The notes below the pieces were generated by a model that worked only from the letters and a program-made list of their open reading frames with translations, was not told the origin of the DNA and did not search any database. 52,792 bases of DNA from an uncultured Paludibacter sp. (GTDB taxonomy: Bacteria > Bacteroidota > Bacteroidia > Bacteroidales > Paludibacteraceae), in assembly GCA_937897985.1 (NCBI GenBank), contig CALCBD010000022.1, forward strand, positions 1 through 52,792, in the 5' to 3' direction. Position numbers and translations under genes: made by a program. Below, in pieces: positions 33,644 to 43,525 of the stretch. Numbering within the stretch: the stretch's first letter is position 1; every line of letters begins with the position of its first letter.

Positions 33644-34708
33644 TTATTTTGTTACAGAAGAATAAAACAATGGAGCGCCTTCGTTCAGGAACAATAATCC
33701 GGTTGTAATGATGGTATCACCGGCATTTAACCCTTCAGTGATTTCAATTTTTGAATTTTTGCGGATTCCTGTTTTTATATTGGTCATGTGCGCTCTACCC
33801 TGTTGAGCAACAATTACAAACTTATCATCTCCCTGTGGAATAATAGCCTGAGTGGGTATCATCAAAGCTTGTTGATTTTCGCTCAAATGAAGTGTTACAT
33901 TTGCAAAAGCTCCCGAAACCAGTTCGGGGGAACGATCGGTTACTGATGCTCTGACTTTCAAATTTCGTGTACCGGCATCAATACCCTCTTCGGTGGCGAA
34001 AACGGAAGCATTATAAATTTTATCGGCATTGTATAGTTTAAAACGGACTGACATCCCCTGTTTTATTTCGGCACTGTATTTTTCGGGTACAAAAAAGTCC
34101 AGTTTCAATTTGTCGGCTGTACGAAAAACCGCAATCTGGGTTGAAGGTGTAATAATAGCTCCCACACTCACGTTTCGTAAACCGACTACGCCATCGAAGG
34201 GTGCGAGCACTTCGGTTTTACGAATTTTGGTTTTTTCAATTTCGATGTCGGCTTTAAGGGTATTTACCTGTAAAACAGTTTGATCATAATCGTTTCGGCT
34301 GATTCCGTTCACCTGAAGCAGTTCTGCCTGACGGCCGGCTATTTGCTGTTGTAAGGCCAGTTGTGTATTCAGTTTTTTCAGATTGGCCTGCAGGTCATCA
34401 TCAAATAATTTGACCAGCAAAGTACCTTTTTTCACTTTTTTACCTTCGGGCAGATTTAATTGAACAATCCTCCCTCCCACTTCATTCTGTAAAATTACCT
34501 CATCTTTGGCAACCAAAGTTCCGGTTACAGTAATCTCATTAATTAACAGAGCAGGATTTACAATAATGGCATCAACCTTTTGATTTGCTTTTCCTTTGTG
34601 CGATTTGTTTGAATCCCTGTCGTTATGTTTAACAAAACTGTTGATAACAAAAAATGCGGACAGTGCAATAAATAACAACGCAATTCCGACAGTTGTCTTT
34701 TTTTTCAT
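33644..34708 (-). CDS. RND efflux periplasmic adaptor (membrane fusion protein)
   Basis: Links the RND pump to the outer-membrane channel. The 354-residue protein has an N-terminal membrane anchor (KTTVGIALLFIALSAFFVI), a lipoyl half-motif (EVILQNEVGGRIVQLNLPEG), a short coiled-coil hairpin (residues 105-160), the second lipoyl half (VLAPFDGVVGLRNVSVGAI), and barrel and membrane-proximal domains. First gene of the operon, with a possible -7 box TAAATTTG at 34829-34822, about 115 bases upstream. No lipobox is seen. Confidence 0.94.
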   Translation of the reverse strand: MKKKTTVGIALLFIALSAFFVINSFVKHNDRDSNKSHKGKANQKVDAIIVNPALLINEITVTGTLVAKDEVILQNEVGGRIVQLNLPEGKKVKKGTLLVKLFDDDLQANLKKLNTQLALQQQIAGRQAELLQVNGISRNDYDQTVLQVNTLKADIEIEKTKIRKTEVLAPFDGVVGLRNVSVGAIITPSTQIAVFRTADKLKLDFFVPEKYSAEIKQGMSVRFKLYNADKIYNASVFATEEGIDAGTRNLKVRASVTDRSPELVSGAFANVTLHLSENQQALMIPTQAIIPQGDDKFVIVAQQGRAHMTNIKTGIRKNSKIEITEGLNAGDTIITTGLLFLNEGAPLFYSSVTK

Positions 34709-34907
34709 CTGAAGTGTAAAATAATGATTTATTTTATTGATTTCCGGAAGATTATTACTGAAACGAACCGAAAATTACCGGCTTTATGTAGTATGATAAA
34801 CGGAAACCGATTAACAGCCAACAAATTTAGTAAAAAATCAAAAGCGAAGCACCAATATTTTGTTTAAAAAAAAAGAACTGAACTGAAGAGTAACCAGTGG
34901 TTGAATG

Positions 34908-35411
34908 TTAATAGGGCATCGATTTGGAACCTTTATCGAGCAAAAAGCTCACATTTTCACCAATGGCTTTTGCGGTTTGAGTAGCACCTGAAATTGCGTC
35001 GGCTTTAACAGAAATTGCTTCAAGAAACGATTTTGCTTCCCATAATTTAAAAAATCCATTCTTTTCAAGCATTTTAACATAAGTGAGCGATTCACGATGG
35101 GACAGTAATGCTATTTTTCTGATAATAAACTGCTTGTCAGTAATAATTACTACAGGAGTTTCGCCATAATAACCCCTTATGTTCCAACAATAAGGTTTGC
35201 TTGAGAGTGCATAGCCGAGCACTTTTCCATTTTTATCTATAATGCCGAACCAGTATTCATTAATTCTTTCAGCTTTATCAGCCTGAGGGAAAACACTTCG
35301 TATCAGATTCTCGTTCGAAACCTGATGTACAGCTAACGAACCTTCATTTTGAGTATGTGCGAATACCGATATACTCAAAAAAAGAAAATAAATAACGAGG
35401 TAATTTTTCAT
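34908..35411 (-). CDS. Exported FMN-binding-domain protein
   Basis: The 167-residue protein has a signal peptide (MKNYLVIYFLFLSISVFAHT) and the FMN-binding domain seen in RnfG and NqrC, including the covalent flavinylation motif DAISGATQT with Thr144 as the likely attachment site (Asp138 before it). ApbE would attach FMN; no apbE gene is in the window. It should act outside the cytoplasmic membrane in electron transfer. A GTG six bases upstream extends the frame, but the ATG at 35411 gives a clean signal peptide. It starts 20 bases after the ABC ATPase stop, so it is probably in the same transcript, although no functional link is known. Confidence 0.87.
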   Translation of the reverse strand: MKNYLVIYFLFLSISVFAHTQNEGSLAVHQVSNENLIRSVFPQADKAERINEYWFGIIDKNGKVLGYALSSKPYCWNIRGYYGETPVVIITDKQFIIRKIALLSHRESLTYVKMLEKNGFFKLWEAKSFLEAISVKADAISGATQTAKAIGENVSFLLDKGSKSMPY

Positions 35412-35431
35412 TATCACCCTAAATAATTATT

Positions 35432-36127
35432 CTATACTGCAAAATAATTTTCCAGTTCCTTCAGTGTATCTCTGTCGGTTTTCAGGTCTTTAACAATATG
35501 CCCTTTCTCTAAAATTACGATACGTTTACATACTTCGGTCACATGGTTGAGATCGTGACTTGAAATGAGCATTGTAATTTTTTGATTTTCCTGCAATTCG
35601 TTCAGGAATCTTTTAAGTCTGATTTGCGACGACGGGTCGAGAGCAGTGAATGGTTCGTCGAGGATCAGCACTTTCGGATCGCCCAGCAGGGCAGCTGCTA
35701 TACCGATTTTTTTCTGATTCCCTTTCGAAAAATCGCGAATCAGTTTTTTGGAACCCAGTATTTCAGTATTGAAAAAGTCTTTTAATGACTCGAGTGATGT
35801 GCTGATATCACCTTCCGATTTATTATACAATTTCCCAACAAAGGCGAAATATTCTTCAGGTGTAAGAAAATCAATCAAAAAGCCTTCGTCCAGAAACGAT
35901 CCGACTTTGATTTTCCAATCATCGTTGCGCATAACTTTTTCATTTTCGATGGTTACCCCGCCCTGCGAAGCTTCAATCAAATCGAGTATCAGCCTGAAAA
36001 AAGTAGTCTTTCCGGCACCATTGTTTCCCACCAATCCAAAGCTTTCGCCCTGTGAAATATTTAATTCCGGAATATCGAGCACTGTGATGCCGTTGTATAT
36101 TTTTTGCAAATTGGTTACCTGTATCAT
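35432..36127 (-). CDS. ABC transporter ATP-binding protein
   Basis: A cytoplasmic ATPase subunit of 231 residues. Walker A is GNNGAGKTT (residues 34-42), the signature is FSKGNQKKIGI, and Walker B is KVLILDEPFTALDP. The closest style is the single-ATPase exporters (CcmA/NatA type). It pairs with the DUF5687 permease encoded 96 bases upstream on the same strand; the exported substrate is unknown. Confidence 0.93.
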   Translation of the reverse strand: MIQVTNLQKIYNGITVLDIPELNISQGESFGLVGNNGAGKTTFFRLILDLIEASQGGVTIENEKVMRNDDWKIKVGSFLDEGFLIDFLTPEEYFAFVGKLYNKSEGDISTSLESLKDFFNTEILGSKKLIRDFSKGNQKKIGIAAALLGDPKVLILDEPFTALDPSSQIRLKRFLNELQENQKITMLISSHDLNHVTEVCKRIVILEKGHIVKDLKTDRDTLKELENYFAV

Positions 36128-36223
36128 GATTTTAAATTTGTTATATTTGAATTTATTTGTAAATTTTTAATAGTATAATATTCTAATTATCAATAATTTA
36201 TTTGTCCAGACAATTTTATAAAT

Positions 36224-37705
36224 CTAATCTGCCTGCCTGAAACCTTCGGCCAGTTTGTACTTGCGGTTATTGAACTGATTGACACACAATGTTAATAACT
36301 GACGACGAAACAACAAACCTGACAAGCCCAATCCTGTTAAAATCCACAAAATGGCCGAAATCGACAAAAATGGAGAAAGTGCCCCTACAATTAACATGGG
36401 CAGGAACATAACCGGAATAACGATAAGGAAACTTTTAAAGGTGGTTCCCTGATAGTTCATAGCAGATGATTTAGACAGGTCAATACGTTTTGTATTGTAG
36501 GTAGAAAGAAACATAAACAAAAATGTGTTGATGCCTGTGTTAAAAATAAATGCTGCAATGTGCATTTTTATAATGATGGGACCGAATAAAAAATAAGGAG
36601 TGGTAAGCACAAAACAAAGCAGATTGAAAGCTATTAACATATAATAATTTGCATTCAGGTAAGTTCGTACCGATATATTTTTGGTCATTATGCTGTCGAA
36701 ATGACTGCTGTCCCAACTGATAACCCATTGTCCGAACATAAACATCAGCAAACCTGTTACGAACATAGCTACGAAGAACAGAAAACTGTTGTTGTGCAAA
36801 TAAACATCCTGAGTATAAAAAATTAAACCGTAGAGCAGGAAGAAACCTGACATATATAAAATACTCTTAGTGCGTTTATGCCTGAGAATCAGCTTCAATT
36901 CGACTGAAATAATTTCACCGATGATACCGAAGCGATTGAGGAATGAAAGATTTGCCTTGATATTATTTTCCGATTTAATTTTTTCGTTGAATTTCTCGGG
37001 ATAAAAATTCTGAGCAAAAAACAAGCGGTTCAGTAAATATGCACCTGCAACAGCGAGCAACAGAAGAACAAGTCCAAACGGTCGAAGGGTGATATAGGTA
37101 AAAATCAGTTTCGACACATTGAAAAATGAGAATATTTTAAAGAATTCAAGCGCCGAAATGGCAGCAATGATTAAAATACCAACAATAATGAAAAGTGATG
37201 AACCGAATTTACGCTTCAGAAATGAAGCCATCAATGAATTGAACCACATCAACATTATGCACAACAATACAAAACGGACGGCTACAGCATTTCCGTAATA
37301 ACCGGATACCGATTGAATTGCAAAAGGAACGACCACAAATAACTGAAAATAGTTAACCGGGCTGAACAAGGGTTTAATCAGCAAAAAATTAACAAGTAAG
37401 CTCCGTTTCAGGGGTAATACCTGATAAGGCGGAAGGTTGATGGTGTTGAGCTGTTGTAAAAAAAAGCGGATGGTCAGTCCCGCCAACAGAATGTAAATTA
37501 ATGCTCCGTTAAACAACTCCATAGGATTCAGTGTCTTGTCGGCTTCTTCCAGAATATTATCGAGCGAAAAACCAATGAGCAATAACAATCCTGCGAAATA
37601 AAGTGACAAAAACACAAGCAATATATTTACTGCCAGATTTTTATAAAAACCCTGTGATCTGAAACCCTTCTTCCATTCCTGTTTTACCAAATCAAAAACA
37701 ATCAT
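36224..37705 (-). CDS. DUF5687 membrane protein, ABC transporter permease
   Basis: The 493-residue protein starts MIVFDLVKQEWKKGFRSQGF and has about twelve hydrophobic segments, typical of the DUF5687 family that is encoded beside ATPases in Bacteroidota. It should be the membrane subunit of an ABC exporter with the ATPase just downstream. It begins 49 bases after the gamma-carbonic anhydrase stop, so the order carbonic anhydrase, permease, ATPase, FMN protein may be one transcript. Substrate unknown. Confidence 0.85.
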   Translation of the reverse strand: MIVFDLVKQEWKKGFRSQGFYKNLAVNILLVFLSLYFAGLLLLIGFSLDNILEEADKTLNPMELFNGALIYILLAGLTIRFFLQQLNTINLPPYQVLPLKRSLLVNFLLIKPLFSPVNYFQLFVVVPFAIQSVSGYYGNAVAVRFVLLCIMLMWFNSLMASFLKRKFGSSLFIIVGILIIAAISALEFFKIFSFFNVSKLIFTYITLRPFGLVLLLLAVAGAYLLNRLFFAQNFYPEKFNEKIKSENNIKANLSFLNRFGIIGEIISVELKLILRHKRTKSILYMSGFFLLYGLIFYTQDVYLHNNSFLFFVAMFVTGLLMFMFGQWVISWDSSHFDSIMTKNISVRTYLNANYYMLIAFNLLCFVLTTPYFLFGPIIIKMHIAAFIFNTGINTFLFMFLSTYNTKRIDLSKSSAMNYQGTTFKSFLIVIPVMFLPMLIVGALSPFLSISAILWILTGLGLSGLLFRRQLLTLCVNQFNNRKYKLAEGFRQAD

Positions 37706-37754
37706 AAGCTAAAGTAATTAAGAATTATTATAATTGAAATATTCAGTTACTGTA

Positions 37755-38276
37755 TCATTCGCTTTCCTTGTACCAACCCGAATACATTGCATAATTGTGT
37801 GCAATTTTCCTGTTCATTTCGTTGGTTTTCTCCGGCTCAACATCTTTAACGAATTTAGCAGGGACACCCGCCCAAAGTGTATAGGGAGGTATTACAGTAT
37901 TGCTCAGCACCAGTGCACCGGCAGCAACAATTGCACCTTCGCCTATATGTGAATAATCGAGCAGAATAGCACCCATCCCAATCAATGCATAGTTATCAAT
38001 TTTTGCTCCGTGAACCGTAACATTGTGTCCGATGGAAACATAATCACCAATTTCGACAGTTGACTTTTCGTACAGTGTATGAAGCACAGAACCATCCTGA
38101 ATATTAACATGATTACCGATTCTGATTGAATTAACATCTCCGCGCAATACCGCATTAAACCAGACACTACAGCCATTTCCCATGATTACATCACCAACTA
38201 TTGTGGCATTTTCAGCCAAAAAACAATCCTCACCAATTTGCGGATTAAATCCGCGAACTTCTTTAATTAACGCCAT
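37755..38276 (-). CDS. Gamma-class carbonic anhydrase-like protein
   Basis: The 173-residue protein is a left-handed beta-helix built of hexapeptide repeats (IGEDCFLAENATIVGDVIMG and onward). Three His (66, 84, 89 in SVLHTL, IGHNVTVH) occupy the zinc-ligand positions of the gamma-carbonic anhydrase/YrdA group. It is likely cytoplasmic. Many members of this group have weak or no carbonic anhydrase activity, so the function is not certain. A -7 box TATCTTTG lies at 38308-38301, just upstream. Confidence 0.9.
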   Translation of the reverse strand: MALIKEVRGFNPQIGEDCFLAENATIVGDVIMGNGCSVWFNAVLRGDVNSIRIGNHVNIQDGSVLHTLYEKSTVEIGDYVSIGHNVTVHGAKIDNYALIGMGAILLDYSHIGEGAIVAAGALVLSNTVIPPYTLWAGVPAKFVKDVEPEKTNEMNRKIAHNYAMYSGWYKESE

Positions 38277-38300
38277 TTTTCAAAAATAATTTTATTTTTG

Positions 38301-38308
38301 CAAAGATA
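38301..38308 (-). promoter_or_regulatory. -7 element upstream of the gamma-carbonic anhydrase gene
   Basis: TATCTTTG on the minus strand, 25 bases upstream of the ATG at 38276. No TTTG lies at the standard 19-base spacing. Confidence 0.55.
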
Positions 38309-38495
38309 CAAGTCTTACTTCAATATTTACTCAAGCCTGTTGAGAATATGTCATTAAAACATATTAAAATTTAAAATATACTATTTTTTAGCTAAAAAAA
38401 AGTTTTTTTTCCTCCAAATAGGTTTATTATCAAAAATGTATTAAATTTGTGCTTTATAACAATGTTGTCAAACATATTTCGTCCTATTCATTTTT

Positions 38496-39197
38496 ATGAC
38501 AAAAAAACATTCGACTGAACTAAAGCCAATTGAGGAAGTAGCATCATTTTGGGATGTATTAACTCCGGATGAAAGACAGTATGTGAAAGCCAATTCATCT
38601 GTACACTATTTTAAAAAGAATGAAATGATTCATTGTGAGGGAGAAATACCTACACACATGATGGTGCTGGCATCAGGAAAAGTAAAAGTTTACAAAGACG
38701 GAGTTGGCAGCCGTACACAAATTATACGAATGCTGAAACCGGGCGAACAGTTCGGTTATCGTGCTGTGATAGCCAACGAAGCTTATAACACGAACGTATC
38801 AGCCTTCGAAAATTCATTTGTTTATATGCTGCGTGCCGATATTTTCATATCTATTCTGAAAAACAACATTGCTTTCTGTTATCGCTTCCTCGAAGAAATA
38901 GCTTCCGACCTCGGAGCCTCGGATGCACGCACGGTCAACCTCACTCAGAAACATATTCGCGGTCGACTGGCCGAAGCACTGTTACTGCTGAAGAAAAACT
39001 ACGGACTGGAGGAAGACGGTGCTACCATTAACATTTACCTCTCACGTGAGGATCTGGCTAACTTATCAAATATGACAACATCGAACGCTATCCGCACCCT
39101 GTCCAACTTTGTAAACGAACATGTGATAGCGATGGATGGCCGGAAACTTAAAATCATCGACGAAGAACGATTGATAAAAATCAGTAAAATGGGTTGA
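38496..39197 (+). CDS. Crp/Fnr-family transcriptional regulator
   Basis: A regulator of 233 residues with an N-terminal cyclic-nucleotide-binding-like fold (about 30-140: YFKKNEMIHCEGEIPTHMMVLASGKV in pieces, then LKPGEQFGYRAVI) and a C-terminal winged helix (about 155-225: LSREDLANLSNMTTSNAIRTLSNF). The N-terminal domain has no iron-sulfur Cys cluster, so it is not a typical FNR; the ligand is unknown. A -7 box TAAATTTG lies at 38442-38449. It precedes the TPR gene by 63 bases on the same strand. Confidence 0.92.
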   Translation: MTKKHSTELKPIEEVASFWDVLTPDERQYVKANSSVHYFKKNEMIHCEGEIPTHMMVLASGKVKVYKDGVGSRTQIIRMLKPGEQFGYRAVIANEAYNTNVSAFENSFVYMLRADIFISILKNNIAFCYRFLEEIASDLGASDARTVNLTQKHIRGRLAEALLLLKKNYGLEEDGATINIYLSREDLANLSNMTTSNAIRTLSNFVNEHVIAMDGRKLKIIDEERLIKISKMG

Positions 39198-39260
39198 CCT
39201 GCATTGAAATTTCGTTGACCATAAAAATAACTTCAGCTATCTTTTTTCCTCAACCACACG

Positions 39261-41480
39261 ATGAACCCTACTCAAATACATTCTATCTACACAAGCATTT
39301 TAAATTTACTTTCGAACGGGCATCTGAAAAGTGCGTTTGAAAAAACAAAACTTCTGACAAATGAAATTCTTGTCGGGAAATACACTGATATTCTGGAAGA
39401 AACCGAACAGAATTACCGTTTGTTACTTGGATATTTTGTAAGCGGAATAGAAGACCCCGAACGTAAAATCATTTACAACAAACTGATAGCAAGACTATTC
39501 ACACTGAATTCGGAAATATATGAGGAATTAATGCGTATTAATTCAGGCAACTTCGAATATACCCAAATGAGGTATTTCCCTCATACCAGATTTTATAATT
39601 CGGCTCAGGAGCTTTACATTTCGCTAAACTATTACCATTCTCAATCGGCTTTGATTGATCAGCTGGAAAACACACACGAAGTTGAAAAAAACCGTTTACG
39701 TACCAACTACGAAACTGCCCTGAGTGAGCTTTTCAAAACCTACTGGCTCACTACTAATTATACTTCAGAGCAAATCAATATCTTTAATTCAATAATGCAG
39801 CCGGCGCACAAAGGTTTATCGGAAAAAACCCTGCTGGTATCATCTCTGACAATCAACCTGTTAAGAAGATTTGATGAAACCAGGTTAATGATGCTCCTTG
39901 ATTGCTGTCTGAATGTCAATCAGGAAGTAAAACAACGCGCACTGACCGGACTTTGCTTTGTACTCAGCAGATACGACAAATTTATTTCCTATTTCCCTCA
40001 GGTAAGAAACAGACTGGTACTTATGGCAGACGAAAGTTCGGTCATGGAGTATTTTTTCAATATCTTTATTCAAATTATTTCGACGGTTGATACTGACAAA
40101 ATATCAAAAAAATTACAGGAAGAAATTCTTCCCGAAATTATGAAAATAAGTCCGTTGCTCAGGGATAAAATGGAAGCCGAAAACCTTTTAAATTCGGACG
40201 ATTGGGAAGAAGGTAATCCCGACTGGCAGGACCTGCTCGAGAGCAGCGGAGTAAGTGATAAATTACAGGAATTGAGCAAGATGCAATCAGAAGGTGCCGA
40301 TGTGTACATGTCTACATTTGCCATGTTGAAGAGTTTTCCTTTTTTTAATGATATTTCAAACTGGTTATTACCTTTCGATACCAACCATTCCTCGATTCAC
40401 GGTTTGTTTGCCAACGAAGACAAATCCATTTTATTCGCTTTTGTCGGGAATAATGCCATGTGTAATTCCGACAAATATTCATTTTGTCTGAGCATATCAC
40501 AAATGCCCGAACAACAGAGAAGCATGCTCAAACAATCCTTTAAATTCGAAAGCGAGCAACTCGAGGAAATGACAAAAGATGAAGCCATTCTCAATCCCAA
40601 TTTACTGGCTAAAAATATTTCGAAACAATACATTCAGGACTTGTTCCGCCTGTTTAAATTACATCCGCAGCACAGCGATTTCAATAATATTTTCAGTTCG
40701 GCACTTTCGATGCATAAAACCTATCTGTTTAATGTACTGACTGAAAACAAAGAATTTAAATCGGGAATTGCCGAATATTACTTTTCGAAAAGTCATTACC
40801 GTGAAGCGCTGGAATTGTTTGAACAAATACAAAAGGAAGAGACACCAACGGCAGCCATTTATCAAAAGATGGCTTATTGTTACCAACATACTTCTCAACT
40901 TCAAAGCGCTCTGGACGCTTACCTCAAAGCCGATATTATTCAACCCGACGATATCTGGAACATTAGAAAAATAGCCCTGTGTTACAGACTGTTGGGAAAC
41001 TTCGGTAAAGCTCTGGAATATTATCAGCACTCTGATTTTCTGAGTCCGGGACATCAAAACACCATACTTCAAATCGGTTGGTGTCTTCTTGAATCAGGAA
41101 AATTTAAAGAAGCATTAGCCGTTTATCATCAACTCGATGACCAGGAAAATGACAATGTGAAAGTATGGAGAGCTATTGTATGGTGTGCATTTGTTTCGGG
41201 CGATTTTGCACAGGCCGCTTATTACTCACAAAAGTTAATTGAATCAGAACCAATAACGCAGGATTTTATCAATGCAGGCCATATTGCCTGGTGTATGAAG
41301 AAAAATGCGGTTGCTATCGATTATTATCAACAATGTCTGATGTCGGTCGATAAAAATATTGAGCAGTTTTTAAGTTTAATGGAAAAGGATAAAAGCTATT
41401 TGTTGAATAATGGTATCCATACCGACGATTACAGGCTGCTTCTGGACGAATTGATGTACAGAAATACGGCAGATAACTGA
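39261..41480 (+). CDS. Large TPR-repeat protein
   Basis: The 739-residue protein is soluble, with no signal peptide. The N-terminal 490 residues are helical and unassigned. From about residue 499 at least five tetratricopeptide repeats are clear: FSKSHYREALELFEQI, AYCYQHTSQLQSALDAYLKA, ALCYRLLGNFGKALEYY, GWCLLESGKFKEALAVYHQL and later copies. TPR repeats bind partner proteins. Function unknown. It follows the Crp-like gene and is convergent with the lipid A deacylase; the two stops are 19 bases apart. Confidence 0.85.
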   Translation: MNPTQIHSIYTSILNLLSNGHLKSAFEKTKLLTNEILVGKYTDILEETEQNYRLLLGYFVSGIEDPERKIIYNKLIARLFTLNSEIYEELMRINSGNFEYTQMRYFPHTRFYNSAQELYISLNYYHSQSALIDQLENTHEVEKNRLRTNYETALSELFKTYWLTTNYTSEQINIFNSIMQPAHKGLSEKTLLVSSLTINLLRRFDETRLMMLLDCCLNVNQEVKQRALTGLCFVLSRYDKFISYFPQVRNRLVLMADESSVMEYFFNIFIQIISTVDTDKISKKLQEEILPEIMKISPLLRDKMEAENLLNSDDWEEGNPDWQDLLESSGVSDKLQELSKMQSEGADVYMSTFAMLKSFPFFNDISNWLLPFDTNHSSIHGLFANEDKSILFAFVGNNAMCNSDKYSFCLSISQMPEQQRSMLKQSFKFESEQLEEMTKDEAILNPNLLAKNISKQYIQDLFRLFKLHPQHSDFNNIFSSALSMHKTYLFNVLTENKEFKSGIAEYYFSKSHYREALELFEQIQKEETPTAAIYQKMAYCYQHTSQLQSALDAYLKADIIQPDDIWNIRKIALCYRLLGNFGKALEYYQHSDFLSPGHQNTILQIGWCLLESGKFKEALAVYHQLDDQENDNVKVWRAIVWCAFVSGDFAQAAYYSQKLIESEPITQDFINAGHIAWCMKKNAVAIDYYQQCLMSVDKNIEQFLSLMEKDKSYLLNNGIHTDDYRLLLDELMYRNTADN

Positions 41481-41499
41481 AAGGTAACCCGGGTCACAT

Positions 41500-42684
41500 T
41501 TAAAGTCTGAATCCCAAACCCCATTCGATAAATTCGGCTTTCTGGAGATGAGTTTTAAGTCCGAGCGAGAGAAATAAATGTTTCGTAAATGAATATTTCA
41601 ACGCTGCTCTGGTGTAAAGCCAACCATCTTCCTGTTCAATATTATAACTATAAATCAGCGGTTTATTCAATACTGAACTTTGAGCATCAGCATAAGGTTC
41701 GAGATTTTTCAACGGATTATAAAGGTACAATCCGAAATGAATTCCGGCACTTAATCTGCCAAAAACCAATTCAGGTTGCAAACTTACTCCAAGTCTGATT
41801 TTGTTTTTTATATCATTTTCAGTCAGATAAGTCCGTTTGTATTTGGTATTTCCATCATACACCCCATCATAAAAACCGTCAATCCCTGCACCAAGGCGTA
41901 AATTATTACCCAACTGACGAAAAGCTGCCAGCACTACTGAACCGGTGGGAAACATTTTATTGTCTTTATAATAGAGCTGACGTGCACCTCCTGAAGCAAT
42001 AAGTTCAATTTTGAAAGTTTGTGGTAATGATTCCACCGTTTTCATAACCGGCAATCCGAAACGTTCTGTATTCGGTGAGTATTTCATTCCAATTTTTGCA
42101 TTGAGCATGTTTATACCGGAATTAGGCTGATAAAAACTACCGTTGGATGCATGATTCCAGTTGAAATCAGCAAGTAACATCCATTTCCTGCCTAATGGTA
42201 TTTCCAGATTACCACCACCCGAAAAATACACATTGACAATAGAACCAATGGCTGCATTTCCGGTGTTCTGATCATTGACATCGGTAGCTGTATTGCTGAA
42301 ACGTTTGTTCAGGAAACTCGCTCCTGCTCCGCCGTTGATATTTATTCTGAAAATACCTGCATCTATCAGCCTGTAATTCAAATACGGATAAATGGCCGTT
42401 AATTGACCCAACATGGAAGGATTTCCGAGATCCAGTCCAACAATACCGAGCCCGATAGTCGGGAAACGGTAAAACTGATGCCATGATTCTTCGCCCATTG
42501 TCTGCCATTCGATATCAAATTCGGCTCCCATGACAGGTCCCTTTACAAGATTTTGCAAATGAATGGTATGCTTTAAAATTTCGCCATATATCAGCCCGGC
42601 TTTAACCGAGTAATTTTTGGAAGTCTGACCCCAGATGAACAGAGGAATAAACACAAATACCGTTAATATTATTCTAATTTTCAT
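41500..42684 (-). CDS. Lipid A deacylase-like outer-membrane protein (PagL/acyloxyacyl hydrolase)
   Basis: The 394-residue protein has a signal peptide (MKIRIILTVFVFIPLFIWGQ) and an N-terminal barrel with the PagL-like motif NWNHASNGSFYQPNSGINML; His178 and Ser180 fit the catalytic pair of lipid A 3-O-deacylase. A C-terminal half of about 190 residues extends beyond the short PagL barrel, which is usual for Bacteroidota members. It should remove acyl chains from lipid A in the outer membrane. A -7 box TATCTTTG (42738-42731) serves the gene, face to face with that of gldF. Confidence 0.8.
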   Translation of the reverse strand: MKIRIILTVFVFIPLFIWGQTSKNYSVKAGLIYGEILKHTIHLQNLVKGPVMGAEFDIEWQTMGEESWHQFYRFPTIGLGIVGLDLGNPSMLGQLTAIYPYLNYRLIDAGIFRININGGAGASFLNKRFSNTATDVNDQNTGNAAIGSIVNVYFSGGGNLEIPLGRKWMLLADFNWNHASNGSFYQPNSGINMLNAKIGMKYSPNTERFGLPVMKTVESLPQTFKIELIASGGARQLYYKDNKMFPTGSVVLAAFRQLGNNLRLGAGIDGFYDGVYDGNTKYKRTYLTENDIKNKIRLGVSLQPELVFGRLSAGIHFGLYLYNPLKNLEPYADAQSSVLNKPLIYSYNIEQEDGWLYTRAALKYSFTKHLFLSLGLKTHLQKAEFIEWGLGFRL

Positions 42685-42716
42685 GATTATTAAAATTATC
42701 GTCGAATAATTTTTGC

Positions 42717-42738
42717 TACCTTTGACAGCGCAAAGATA
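42717..42738. promoter_or_regulatory. Overlapping opposed -7 boxes of the PagL-like and gldF genes
   Basis: Plus-strand TACCTTTG (42717-42724) and minus-strand TATCTTTG (42738-42731) point towards each other with six bases between. Their predicted starts lie inside each other's box, so only one could be occupied at a time. Confidence 0.55.
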
Positions 42739-42799
42739 ATAAATATATCATTTTATCTCCGAACAGAAATTTTCAAATAAATTCAATATCACCAAATCA

Positions 42800-43525
42800 A
42801 TGTTTTCGATTTTCAAAAAGGAATTCAGATCATTTTTCAGTAATGCCACTGGTTATATTGTGACCGGTATTTTTCTGCTCCTCACTGCCCTGCTGCTTTG
42901 GGTGATACCGGGCAGCTACAATATACCCGAAAACGGTTATGCTCAGTTAGATGGATTGTTTTATCTTTCGCCATGGTTGTTTCTTTTACTTTGCCCGGCC
43001 ATTACAATGCGGCTTTTTGCAGAGGAGAAACAAACCGGCACCTGGGAACTTATCAGTTCAAAACCACTGAGTAAGCAGGCAATTGTAACCGGAAAATTTC
43101 TGGCAGCATGGTCATTGGTTTTAGTGGCTCTGATTCCGGTGATCTTTTATTACCTCTTAGTTTATTATATTGCTGAACCTCAGGGAAATGTTGATAGCGG
43201 GGCTTTCTGGGGATCTTTTACAGGTCTGGTTTTTTTAGCTGCAACTTACACTTCAATCGGTATTTTCTCTTCATCACTTTCAAACAATCAGATAATTTCA
43301 TTTGTTACGGCAGTAGTAATTTCATTTTTTATGTTTTACGGTTTTGAGCTTTTAAGCAATGCTTTTGGTTCGGCCCGCTTATCATTGTACATCGAAAATT
43401 TTGGAATCAATATGCATTATAAGTCGATCAGCAGAGGAGTAATTGACTCGCGCGACCTGACATATTTTCTCACTGTCATCCTGATTTTCATATATTTAAC
43501 ACAAAGAAGGGTGAAAAAAAATTAA
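42800..43525 (+). CDS. gldF: ABC transporter permease GldF
   Basis: The 241-residue protein starts MFSIFKKEFRSFFSNATGYIV and has six membrane segments in the ABC-2 permease pattern, with RLFAEEKQTGTWELISSKPL, the conserved loop of GldF/NosY. In gliding Bacteroidota GldF works with GldG and the ATPase GldA. Here gldG does not follow: the next 275 bases hold no gene, and then surE. Many non-gliding members keep gldFG, so loss or relocation of gldG is notable. ATPase also not in the window. Confidence 0.88.
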   Translation: MFSIFKKEFRSFFSNATGYIVTGIFLLLTALLLWVIPGSYNIPENGYAQLDGLFYLSPWLFLLLCPAITMRLFAEEKQTGTWELISSKPLSKQAIVTGKFLAAWSLVLVALIPVIFYYLLVYYIAEPQGNVDSGAFWGSFTGLVFLAATYTSIGIFSSSLSNNQIISFVTAVVISFFMFYGFELLSNAFGSARLSLYIENFGINMHYKSISRGVIDSRDLTYFLTVILIFIYLTQRRVKKN

